From Epiperipatus broadwayi (taxonomy: Eukaryota > Onychophora > Udeonychophora > Euonychophora > Peripatidae), in assembly GCA_028023455.1 (NCBI GenBank), contig JAQFVV010000112.1, positions 1,922,001 to 1,986,000 of the forward strand: a stretch of 64,000 bases of DNA. Reading direction: 5' to 3'. A program made the position numbers and the translations under genes. Below the pieces are notes generated by a model. The model saw only the letters and a list, made by a program, of their open reading frames with translations, ran no database searches and was not told where the DNA came from. How positions within the stretch are numbered: the first letter of the stretch is position 1; the number at the start of each line of letters is the position of its first letter. Below are positions 1-9,796 of this stretch, piece by piece.

Positions 1-245
1 ATACATCAACATAGCAAAGCCAAACTTTAGGTGGATATGGTGTAGTTTTTGTGGCTATAGTTTCAAGTTCTTTCATGTAAATATTGCTATCAGGGATAAC
101 AATAGTAAGCTCATAGCCATTCATTGATTTTTTTGGAAGAATTTTGCATTCTATTGAAAGTAGGTTGTTATGCAGAATGTTAATAGTTCCATTACGCTAT
201 CATTAGGAAGAGTTGTTTTGGTTTGTAAGTTATTATATTTTATTT
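1..245 (-). pseudogene. Penelope-like element reverse transcriptase fragment, truncated by window edge
   Basis: Reading the minus strand from about 235 down to 1 gives a reverse transcriptase core with broken frames. A first stretch reads ELLTFCITTYFQ, then NAKFFQKNQ and MAMSLLLLSLIAIF (a degraded version of the family's G-SPLSP-IANI block). After a frame change it reads MKELETIATKTTPYPPKVW and LCYVDV, which fits the PK-WLRYVDDT catalytic block of Penelope-like elements. In-frame stops and the loss of the second D of YVDD show it is dead. It runs off the left edge. The family call rests on motif order only. Confidence 0.55.
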
Positions 246-439
246 ACAATAATGTTTCTTCATATGTACATTTGTAAATAAACTTTCCATATCAAAGCTA
301 ATTCCATGTTAAGTGTATAGAATTCCTGACAAAGGTATGGGTCTTGTATGTCAAAGAACTAAGAACTTTGAGAAGAAAGACAAATTTTCACAAGGTGAAC
401 TTCTAGAACAATAGTTCTTAAAGAAACATGATCCAATCA

Positions 440-545
440 CACCAAAAACATGTAACACAGAGTTATATTATCTTTAAGGAACAGAGCAAAAGAAGCTTGT
501 TCAGAAACCAGTGATTTAAAAAAAGAAAATATCCATATAGACTAA
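440..545 (+). pseudogene. Penelope-like element fragment, downstream RT/thumb region
   Basis: The plus strand reads VILSLRNRAKEACSETSDL then KKENIHID before a stop. This resembles the segment that follows the catalytic core in Penelope-like elements, where a T/S-L--RA---C motif is followed by an acidic/lysine-rich helix. It lies on the opposite strand to the fragment at 1-245, so two pieces of the same class lie in opposite orientations within 550 bases. The fragment is short and the call is tentative. Confidence 0.4.
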
Positions 546-1230
546 ACTCTTATATGTAAAACTTTAATAAGTGTTAATATTAAATATGCACACATATACA
601 ATTCGAATATGATAAATTGAATAATATTAAACAATTCTATAAAAATAAACTAAAATATAAATAAAATTATTACTAAACTCTTATGAAAAATAGTTATCCA
701 TCAGCTGTTATAAAGAAAATCTTAAATAGACAATAAAAAGTATAATCAAAAGGAAAAATAATTATTAGAGGGTAGTGTATCCATACCTACCAAGAATAGA
801 AAACAAATTAAGAAAAATATCAGATCAGCTTTCAAAAGCCATATCACACTATGAGGAATTCTAATGTTGACAAAACCTAAACTTGAAATGCTGAAAAGCA
901 AAATCTGTATCTATAAAATACTATGTGAATGTGGAAGAATCGGAGCACAAACTGATAATTAGAAAAGAGAAAACAAATGTGCCTAATGTAGCAGACCATG
1001 TATGTATCAATGAACATATGTTCAATTAGGAAAATACAAAAATATTGGATAGAGAGGGAAAAGTACAAAGACAAATTCAAAAAGCTGTCACATGACAATG
1101 GAGAATAACCATGTCAATCTAGTATGACTATGTATGGAAATTACTAATCAACTTTACTCTTAAGAAAAGTGGAGAAATCAGGAGGAACCTCATATATAAG
1201 TATATGAAATTTCTATTGACTGTTACTTTT
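546..1230. other. Gene-free AT-rich stretch
   Basis: No coding region, RNA gene or recognisable repeat was found. The only longish minus-strand reading frame (877-1098) is phenylalanine/tyrosine-rich low-complexity translation with no domain, as expected from AT-rich noncoding DNA. Confidence 0.6.
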
Positions 1231-1465
1231 GGCAGGATAACTCAATTAGGAAGAGCATTACTTAAAATTCAATACTCAAGAATCTAAGGATTCCCATGGT
1301 AGTACTGTCACTGGTAAGGTCAGCAACACTCAAAGAAGAGAGAGTAATATCTCTCGAAACATTTCGCATATAGTAACCTGTGTGCTATTATTAACAGTCG
1401 AATGGAATTTTTCTAAAGACATTCAATACTTAATATTAGATTGTGGAATATATAAATACAAGAGA
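1231..1465 (+). repeat. tRNA-derived SINE, copy 1 (with A-box head)
   Basis: The head GGATAACTCAATTAGGAAGA resembles the D-arm/A-box of a tRNA (compare GGATAGCTCAGTTGGTAGAG). It is followed by an anticodon-arm-like stretch ending AATCTAAGG, but the B-box segment is shortened here to ATTCCCATGGTAGTACT. The tRNA-unrelated body (from about 1305) runs through CAGCAACACTCAAAGAAGAG and a tail ending near TTCTAAAGACATTCAATACT. The same body recurs at 36.2-36.8 kb, where the B box GGTTCAATTCC is intact. The parent tRNA looks Lys-like, but this is inference. Confidence 0.65.
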
Positions 1466-1907
1466 TGTTTCGTTTTAATATTATTTCTATTAAAAGCATT
1501 CCATCCATATGTAATTCTATGATTAATTTTATTCACTATTTCCATCCAATATTTATGTGACCAAAATATTTGTAGTTAACTTCTAATTCATTTTTATAAA
1601 TATTTATATGTTCTTCTTAAGTGAAAACCATTGAATAATATTTGTCTTTTTAGCATTTATCATTAGTCCTATTTGCTTGTTTTTGTCTTACTATTCTTAA
1701 AGCATTTCCTAAAGCTCTTAAGTATTATCTACAAAACCAATGACATCATCAGTAGAATCTAGATTATTTATATAATCTCTTTTGTGTGTTCCCTTAGTTT
1801 CCCATTTTATTTTACAAAATAGTTTCTATAAAACTGCCATGTAAAGTTTTGGAGATGTGTAATCACTTTGTCATACATCCTTATTAAAATTAATATTCTT
1901 AAAGCCA

Positions 1908-2694
1908 TTATAAATATAGGGGAATTAAATTCAAACTTTCAAGAAACATTTAATTATCCACACTATCTCATACTACTGATACACATGAACACACACATGT
2001 AGACAAAATAAATAATCACCACTGTACATATTTCATGCTGAATCAGCACTCATCAGTTAGTCCAGATTATCAACTCCTACACATATATATAACCAGTGCT
2101 CAATTTATATTAAGATAGCAAATCTTTATACCTTAATGAACAGGATTCATTCTACTCCAACCTCCATCTCTTCAGCCATCCATATTATAGAAAATCTGAT
2201 GAAAGAATGCTCAAACCCCATACTGATGCCAAGATTGTTGTTATGCCCATGTTGACCTCAAGTTACTCTGACCCCTTATGTATAGGATAGGATCCATTTA
2301 AATACATGAGGGATGGGAAGAATACTCTTGTATACATGAGGGGTCAGAATGACTTGAGGTCACCATGGGCATAACAACAATATTGGCATCAGCATGGGAT
2401 TTGGACATTCTATCATTAGATTTTTAATGGTATGGATAGCTGAAGAGTTGGAGATTGTAATAGCTTAAAGTCTGTCCATTAAAGTATAAAGATTTGCTAT
2501 CTTAATATAAATGGAGCACTGATTATATATATATGTGTAGGAGATGATAATCTGGACCAACTGATGAGTGCTGGTTCAGCATGAAATACGTATATTGGTG
2601 ATATATTTTTCTACGTGTGTGTGGTCATGTGTATCAGTTGTATGAGATAGTTGAAGGTTTCTTGAAAGTCTGAGTTCAAATCCCTATATTTATA
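1908..2694. repeat. Foldback (palindromic) element, family A, full copy
   Basis: The two halves are reverse complements over almost the whole ~790 bp, with the centre near 2300. The left arm starts near AAATATAGGGGAATTAAATT and the right arm ends with TCAAATCCCTATATTTATA. Paired landmarks include TGTTGTTATGCCCATG on the left with CATGGGCATAACAACA on the right, and GCACTCATCAGTT with AACTGATGAGTGC. No open reading frame is present. It interrupts the RTE relic. A partial second copy begins at 63819. The arms differ at scattered positions, so the palindrome is not brand new. Confidence 0.85.
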
Positions 2695-3039
2695 CAATTA
2701 AGTTCCACGTATAAGAATGCTTGTAAATATTAAAACCATTATGTAATCTAACTACCAGTTTCATTTTGAGAAATATTTTTTCAGAAGTTGACATATTCCT
2801 AAGGTTATACCTTAATGCTATAAAGTACTAATCACCATGAAAGGCTTGTCCAATGCTTTTCATAATCTACAAATCCAAGGTATAAGGGTAATTCATACTC
2901 ATTGATCATTCCTATATATTTATTTTTATATGTGTGCATGTAATCTATTGTTCTAAAATCAGTTTTAAATTCACTTTTGTCTTTTGGTTAATTTGAATTC
3001 AAAGTTCTCAGAAAATAAATTATAAGATTTAGAGTAATC

Positions 3040-3295
3040 AATAAAGCAAGTCATATATAGCGTGACATTGCTTTACAAATATGTAATATAGGGAGTGTAC
3101 CAAAAGTTCAAACAAGCTCTTAATTGATAACTTAAATCTTATGTATTAAAGAAGTGCTGGGTTTTGAATTGATATTTTAGACCTAGTGTCTGAATATTCT
3201 AGCTCCTCACTGAGGTGAGCCAAAAGCTTGAAACCAATCGGTGTGGGGATGGGAATGTTCTAAATAAGATTTGGAGTAGAATTAATAGAAGATTG
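3040..3295. other. Unidentified insertion inside the RTE relic
   Basis: This ~250-bp block has no counterpart in the intact RTE copy between the matching segments on either side. It has a locally higher GC patch near 3190-3250 (around CTCCTCACTGAGGTGAGCC). I see no terminal repeats or coding potential and cannot assign it. Confidence 0.4.
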
Positions 3296-3528
3296 GTAGG
3301 ATTGTAATTTTGATCTCTTTTTCACTTTTTTTAAATATCATTACCACTATTGCATTCTTTCAATCATCTAACATATCTCTATCATTTAGACATTTGTTAT
3401 ATAGCTTTGTCAACAATTCTTCCATTTATTTATTTGTTTTTAAAGATATTAGTAGCAATTCCATTTCTTCTTGGAGATTTTTTATCCTTAATAAATTTAT
3501 TGCATCTCTCATCTCTTCATTTAAAGTT

Positions 3529-3685
3529 AATAAACATCACATGGTCACTATTTCTTATGCTTGCTCTTAACTGTTATTAAACAGGCAAAACTCTCTATAT
3601 GTATTGTTACTCAGTGCAAGCCAGAGTAATCAATGGATACCAGGAGGCTTGCGCATAAAATTCCCATCTAGAGAATTTTGCCTGT
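3529..3685. repeat. Foldback element family B, short copy with long target duplication
   Basis: The copy starts AATAAACATCACATGGTCAC, includes the inverted pair GGCAAAACTCTC/GAGAATTTTGCC, and carries the family's internal motif CAGTGCAAGCCAGAGTAATC. It is flanked by the identical 13-mer TTCATTTAAAGTT at 3516-3528 and 3686-3698. The RTE relic reads continuously across the site once one 13-mer is removed, so this is a clear target-site duplication. Other copies lie at 10.5, 33.4, 45.8, 46.2, 49.5 and 62.5 kb. Confidence 0.8.
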
Positions 3686-3918
3686 TTCATTTAAAGTTCT
3701 GAGCAATTCAGAAGATGATAGCTATTTTGCTTTTTTGTTCTTCATTATTATATAATTATTTGTATAACTCTTTCACATCCATTATGATTTTGTCTCTCTT
3801 TTTAGTTATAGTGACATTTTTTCTTCTTTTTGCTGATACCACTTTCCTTTCCAAACTACATTTTATATTTTTAAAACTTTATTTTCTTCTAAAGCTTTCC
3901 TTGATAATTCCAATTATG

Positions 3919-4829
3919 AGACTGGAGAATGATACTGATAAAAAATACTTTTTAATTTTTATTTAGAAGATATATTAAATAAAGGTTTAGATTGTGAAGG
4001 AGCAAATGTTGAAAGTAGAATAATAAAATATATAAAATTTGCAGATGATATGGTCTTATAGCTGTGGTTAAAAAGAATCTTCAGAAAATGTTGAATAAAT
4101 TGGAGGGAAGAATGTATGGAATATGAAATGAAGATTAATGTTGAGAAGACCAAATGTTTATGAATAGGGAGGAATACAAAAAGACTGCAAGTTGAAATCC
4201 ATGATAATTTAGTTCAACAGGTAAATGGATTTAGAAATTTGAATAGTTGATTGTGCAAAGATAGAAGTGAAGATGAAGTTTAAAGAAATAATAGCATTGG
4301 CAAAGGAGGCATTTACTAAGAGAAAAAAAATATTTTGTGGCCCTTTGAAAAGAGAATTAAGGAAAAGATTAATTAAATGTTATGTATGAAGAGTACTATT
4401 ATATGATTGTGAAATGTGAACAATAAAAAAAGAAATTTAAAAACAGATTAGAAATCTTTGAGATGTAGTCATAAAGAAGAATGGAAAAAATCATTTGGAT
4501 GAATAAAATGATAAATGAAGAAGTTTTGAAGAATAAATGAAAAGAGATAGATTTAATAAACTAAAAGTAAAAAAAGAAATTGAATTGGACATATATTAAG
4601 AAGAAAAAATAATTTAATGAAAGATGTTTTGAGTAGAAATGAAAAGAAACGGCAAAAAAAATTAACTTTACTGGATGATATAAGAGATGAAAAGAGATAC
4701 GTGGAATTGAAGATGTGGACAATGAAGAGAATGGAGTGGAGAAATGGATGAATTTGTGAGGCAATTGCTCCTTGCACCTGTTCATAAGATAAAATAATAT
4801 TGATTGATTAAATATCATTATTAATTCTT
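3919..4829 (+). pseudogene. Degenerate LINE (family D), C-terminal RT part, nested in RTE relic
   Basis: Plus-strand translation across frames gives FADDMVL near 4040, then KMLNKLEGRMYEYEMKINVE and KTKCL (the post-catalytic RT block). Later it gives RLIKCYV-SVLLYDCEMWT, which fits the L-YG-E-W motif of LINE C-termini, and a final WSGEMDEFVRQLLLAP-like end near 4780. There are many stops. The minus-strand RTE sequence stops at about 3918 and resumes at about 4830, so this element was inserted into it. Upstream RT motifs are absent, so it is 5'-truncated. Confidence 0.6.
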
Positions 4830-5390
4830 TTTTATATCATTTTACAGAATTCAAAGATTTAATTCTTCAAAATAGTTGATTTTTAAATATTTTCATAATC
4901 TTTCTTTTTTACATACTTCACCTGGTTTCAGCTGAAAATTTACTAATAATTTGCCACTTTAATGGTTATTTATGTAGATAACTTTTTATCTTCTTATTAA
5001 ATTCATTCAAATCTGAATTATCAAAGTTGGTTAATCTTTTAAAATGATATGCAAGTTCTATATTAAATTTATTGAAATATTTCTGAAAATTAAAAATATC
5101 AATTGTCATTATTGTCATTTTAAATAGCTTTTAGCTCTATCTTTGCATTGATATATATCTTATATCTCACTTACAGATTGATCACTTCCTGTACTGAATC
5201 TATTAAATATATTACGATCTTGAAATACATAGTTTTTACTAATCAAAATATAATTCAATTCTGTTATATTTATTTGTATGTTTTCATATCTATTTCTTCT
5301 TTGCATTTTCTTCAAAATAAAAAAAAATAATATTCAGATTTTCTTTTTCCATCAATTTCACACAACTACTACTTTTTTCATTTCTGTTTT

Positions 5391-6091
5391 TGTAGTGAAC
5401 TCATTCTAATTCAATAGAAGTTTACCCTCAAATAATGGACTTCTCTTTATGACAACTTTATCTAGATTGAATCCAAGTTACAATTAAACTAACCAATGAG
5501 ACATCAATAAAAGAAAATAAACAGCCAATAGCATAACTAGGCAATTGGAAAGCTAGCTCAATGAATCCAATAATTTTCAGTAAGGTTCAAGCTCATACTA
5601 TATAAAGAGATTCATTTGAGAGGTAAATCAGATAATACAAATAAACAACTGTCACAATTGAATGGCAGTACACATGTTGTTCACAATATTGTACAAGCAG
5701 TGAGACAAGTTTACCCATAGAGCTAGAAACTGCTAGTGACTATCATTACCTCTCCACATAAAGCAAGCCTCCAGTAGATTAGAGGTATCAGAATCTCAGT
5801 AAGGAAGTCATTGCATTTCCTCTCAAATATTAGCTACATGCTGTAGCTAAACGCATAAATTCACCAACCATAGCAGAGGTAAAGTATTATATATAATCAC
5901 TTCTCGTACATATTCTGTATATAAGAGACCAGGACTGAATTTGTATATACAATATTTGTATTATATTTATTACATATAATAAATATATTTTATATTTATT
6001 TCTGGAGTTGTGTGTGATTCTTAAAAGGTTAGGGATATTATGCTGACCTATTACAATATAAACAGTAATTTTTATATCTAAATTGAACACA
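5391..6091. mobile_element. Probable solo LTR inserted in the RTE relic
   Basis: A ~700-bp noncoding block begins TGTAGTGAAC and ends GAACACA, fitting the TG...CA termini of long terminal repeats. RTE relic sequence flanks it on both sides (to about 5390 and from about 6092). Inside are TATA-like boxes ACTATATAAAGAG (about 5600) and CTGTATATAAGAGAC (about 5918), followed by AATAAATAT (about 5979) before the end, an order expected of an LTR. I see no short target duplication and no internal retroviral-type coding region, so the LTR call is an inference. Confidence 0.4.
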
Positions 6092-6949
6092 GCACTTTCA
6101 TCTTTGAATTGTTTTCCAATTCTGCCTTTAAAATCTTTGCTTTGTCTGATCTAAAATATTTTGAATATCAAAATAAAAATTCAATACTCCATCAGAATAA
6201 AAACTTGTTAAGGCAAAAAATTAAATTTTATGAATTTTTTTATTTTTATGCTATCCCTTCTGATAAACCACCAGTTTCTACAATGTTATTCTTTCTTTTA
6301 TGATAAATCTCACATCATTTTTGTTTTCAATATTTGTGTTTCTATAGTAAAATATATATCCACTTCATCATTTTTTCTAACTTTTCAAAGTCTGGCATTA
6401 TATTATTTAATATCTGATATTTATTTTTCCAATTCATGTAATCTTCTTTCACTTATACGTGATCTACAGCTGTGAGTAGCTAAATAAATGGCTATCATCA
6501 AATGAAAGCCTAGGTCCATAATTAGTTTATTCTTTAGCAACATTTGATATTGGCCACCAACTACTGCCTTGAATGATAACTTTATAATCTTCTGAGAATA
6601 AGAGATGCTAATTTAATTTTATCTTCCATGATAGTAAGCATAAAGGAAAATTATTATTAATACACCTATCCATACTTTTTCATCCTCAACTTCAAGAAAA
6701 CTAAACTGATATTTCAATTAAGAATTACTATCAGGTAACTGGAAAAAAAAAAATTATGGAATTCTTGATTTTTAATTCAGAAGAAAAGCTAGTAAACTTA
6801 CTGAGGTGACTGGTGCATATTGATAAGCAATCTATACATGTTTATCCACTACATAAGTAATTTCATGCTAATAGCAGCTGATGGCGACCGTATGGAATGA
6901 ATATTAGCATTTGGCCTGCTTTTTAAAAGGAATGAGTTTCCTTCTCTTA

Positions 6950-7590
6950 ACAGTCAATTCTCGTCTGCAATCACTTTAACAGTAATATACATTGAATGGT
7001 TAATAATATCGTACGTAATATACGTTAAATACTGTAAATCAAAAATTTGGAAGTTTAATATTATTCAATTTAAATAGTTTCAAATAAAAAAACTTTATTC
7101 TGAATTTTTTTCACTCAACATATATTACTTTAATATTTCTAATTTTCTTCAATTTAAAAAAAAAAAAAAAAAGTGAAACAACAGCACAATCTCCATAATA
7201 TACGCCTGAAGGAAAACAAAAAGGAAATATAATCGCGCTTTATACAAAGTACAATAATTATAAGGTTAGAGTTCCGTAACAACCAGTTATCGTCTGCTAA
7301 AAAAGTTTATTACAAAAATATTATCACTAAATAATTGGTATATTTGAAATATTTATATTTAACTTATCTAATTTTTAGTTAACTAGCATTAAAGTTAAAT
7401 TAATAAAATTTATAAGTAAATAATATTTATTCAAATAAAAAAATATTAACTTATCCTGATTTAAAAAAATGAGAAAACGTTTTCAGTAAAAAATAAAATA
7501 ATGTTTCAAAGAGAAATTTCCCAAGTAAAAGAAGGAGGTTAAAATTAAATATCTATTTTAAAACTATGATTATCTTACTTGTTTTTTTAT
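6950..7590. other. Gene-free AT-rich spacer
   Basis: A poly(A) run sits at about 7156-7172 and the rest is AT-rich without a recognisable gene. It lies between the 5' end of the RTE relic and the possible promoter at 7.6 kb. Confidence 0.5.
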
Positions 7591-7639
7591 TTTATTTTAT
7601 ATGTAACGAAACGTACGTTTTATTTTATAATTTCAATTA

Positions 7640-7847
7640 CTGCGGAAATAGTGACGTCAGCAAAAATGTACACAGTCAGACACTGATGATATTAAAAATG
7701 GAGGCAGTTGTGCCCCCATAGCTTTTGTATGAATTTAATTTAAATTTAGAAATTAAAATAAGATTATCGTTACATTTAAATTATTAAATATATTTATTTT
7801 TGCAATTAATTTGTTTAGAATCTTTGTTAGAATTTTTAAGAAACAAG
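7640..7847 (+). promoter_or_regulatory. Candidate promoter and untranslated first exon (possibly Mff)
   Basis: A perfect CRE palindrome TGACGTCA lies at 7652-7659. About 40 bases later comes AAAAATGGAGGCAG (7695-7708), similar to a YY1-type initiator element. Further down, a consensus splice donor AAG|GTAAGT occurs at 7845/7848. This combination is what a housekeeping-gene first exon would look like, and the next host exon on this strand is the Mff start exon, whose ATG sits directly at a splice acceptor, so an upstream noncoding exon must exist somewhere. The link over 18 kb is inference; the first exon could be elsewhere or outside the window. Confidence 0.3.
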
Positions 7848-7849
7848 GT

Positions 7850-9250
7850 AAGTTTATATTTGTTCAAATAACGTTATAATTGTGTTCACCTTTATTTAAT
7901 TTTATTAGTATGAATTGCGATAGAAATATAGTCATGTTTTCATTTTTGTTTTTTTATTTTCTTTGAGTGAAGAATTTATTTATTACTTTTTTGAAGACAT
8001 TCTGACTAGTTTTTGAAAGTTTATATTTTCTTGTTTTTTAATTCGTTCTATATTTTGTTTTGTTTGTTTTTGTTTCATTTGTAAACATTCCTGTTACGGA
8101 TTATATAATTTGCTCTCATATATATATACGACATTAATATAATTATGAAGACTTGTTTCAATAAACAAACGTCATTCAAGATACAATTATATATGTAATT
8201 AGGAAAATAATGTCTATATACGGCAATTTGTATATGTAAGCACCGACAAAAAAAAAAAAAACAGTTGCGTCATTAGTATATCTTCTAGTTAAGTGAGAGC
8301 AGAATTTGTTATATTGTTGTATGGTAAAATATATTTATTTAGCCTCTGGCTAAAGCTCGATCGAATTAACTGTGAAAAAGATGGTATTCGTCAAATTAGT
8401 TATTTGCCGGCAATGAAAGTTTTAATGGTCTGGCTTTCCTTTCTAGCAAAGTGTATGGAAACCCATTTACTAACCAATAATTGGATGGGCAGGGGAGGGG
8501 GGGAGTTTCTAATCCTGCTGAAAATTATCACTTCTAAAAACTTTTCCATGTTTCATTTGAATTTGAACATACGAGTGTGGCAGGTTCTTCTAATGTTCTA
8601 TTGTTTACATATGGTATTTGAGTATTAACTAAGCTATGACGTACTACACAACCCACCGGTAGATATGATCGATGATGAACCAAAGCAATGGCATAGCAAC
8701 TGAAACAGTGGCATGACTAATCGATAGGAGTGGTGAAGGTGAGTTCGTGGTCACCATCGAGATTTTGGAATACTGCGGTGAATTGTGGTAAATATCTGTC
8801 ATTTTACCTGCTGTTATCTTTCAAACAAGAGGATTTTTTTTTTTTTTTTATTGTGTGTCATCCACCATTTTATGAAATTTTTAATCTGTTGTTTGCTAAT
8901 TTTACATTTTGATTTTGCGGAATTATTGCTAACTAATTACTATTTATTGTTGATTTTGCAAAAACATATCTGCGAATTCACTCCACCACAGTGACTTTTA
9001 TTTGTAAGTACAATTTATTTCATAGATTTTTTACCTATTATTTCTTTTGTTTATCGATTACTTAAATATGAATATGGTATTGTCTTCTACCACTTAATAT
9101 CTGTTAAGCGGGTTGTTGTAGAGTTTGGTACAGTGGCAATCAATGAAAATTTAAAATGGGTCTGCTGCATATACAAAATAAAAATAATTCGTTTCTTAAT
9201 CATGAAACAATAATTGAAAAGATATAATCCTTTTTATATGTTGAACATAT
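7850..9250. other. Moderately AT-rich stretch with an unexplained GC-richer patch
   Basis: The 8293-8628 reading frame (111 codons, plus) has no domain, signal or splice context that I recognise. A GC-richer patch at about 8640-8770 contains a good donor-like sequence GTGGTGAAG|GTGAGT (GT at about 8746) and could be an alternative noncoding exon. Otherwise I see nothing. Confidence 0.35.
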
Positions 9251-9252
9251 AA

Positions 9253-9418
9253 TAACATTTCACTCTTCTTACACTTTAAAGCAAAATATATATTTATTTA
9301 TTCTTTTACAGTTTCGACTGTTCCTAGCAGTCTTTGTTAGACTGCTAGGAACAATCGAAACTGTAAAGAATAAATAAATATTTATTTTGCTTTAAAGTGT
9401 AAGAAGAGTGAAATGTTG
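9253..9418. repeat. Near-perfect 166-bp hairpin (foldback MITE or pre-miRNA-like)
   Basis: The left arm runs from AACATTTCACTCTTCTTACA to CCTAGCAGTCT (ending 9333). A 5-base loop TTGTT follows, then the right arm from AGACTGCTAGG (9339) to GTAAGAAGAGTGAAATGTT. About 80 pairs form with only a few mismatches: one T/A change, one extra T, and one C/T change that still pairs as G:U in RNA. Such similarity implies recent origin or constraint. No copy elsewhere in the window was noticed. Confidence 0.9.
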
Positions 9419-9419
9419 T

Positions 9420-9785
9420 TATGAGTTATATAAAAAACGCAAAAATAAAGAAGGAAAAAGGAAGAGAAAGTATTGAAGTATATATGTTGAGCAGTGATAC
9501 TCATAGTAATTCAACTCTATATTTATAATAAATAAATAAATTGTATATATATTTCAACATTGCCACGTTTTGTATCTCACAGAAATAATCAATTTATCAC
9601 ATGCAATGACAAGTGTGAATGAATATTGATGAGTCTAGTTGCAATTGACCAATTGTTAATATTCTATTAATGCATTGGATTGTGGTGCATTTGTTTGTAA
9701 TTTAAAACATTAATTTAATAATTTTAATTGTTAACTATTCAGACAGTGTTGAAACATAAGCTATAATCTTGAAAACAAGTTGTAT
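9420..9785. other. Gene-free AT-rich spacer
   Basis: There is no coding region or clear repeat. It separates the hairpin from the 3' end of the next RTE relic. Confidence 0.5.
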
Positions 9786-9796
9786 TATGTTTATTA

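Larger units (their letters stand above)
1470..6949 (-). pseudogene. Ancient RTE-type LINE copy, interrupted by several later insertions
   Basis: Segments of this interval align by eye, in order, with the intact minus-strand RTE at 18727-21994: 1470-1907, 2695-3040, 3295-3528, 3698-3918, 4830-5390 and 6092-6949. The start of the interval matches the region near 19203 of the intact copy, so the 3' portion is missing. The right end matches its 5' leader. Stops and indels are abundant. The blocks are separated by foldback A, an unidentified ~250-bp block, foldback B, another LINE on the opposite strand, and an LTR-like block. This gives a relative chronology in which the RTE is the oldest layer. 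Confidence 0.75.

Noticed and set aside
8293-8628. 111-codon plus-strand ORF, the longest outside recognised elements and Mff
   Set aside because: No domain, no coding-like composition, no splice or conservation evidence; compatible with chance in a moderately AT-rich stretch.
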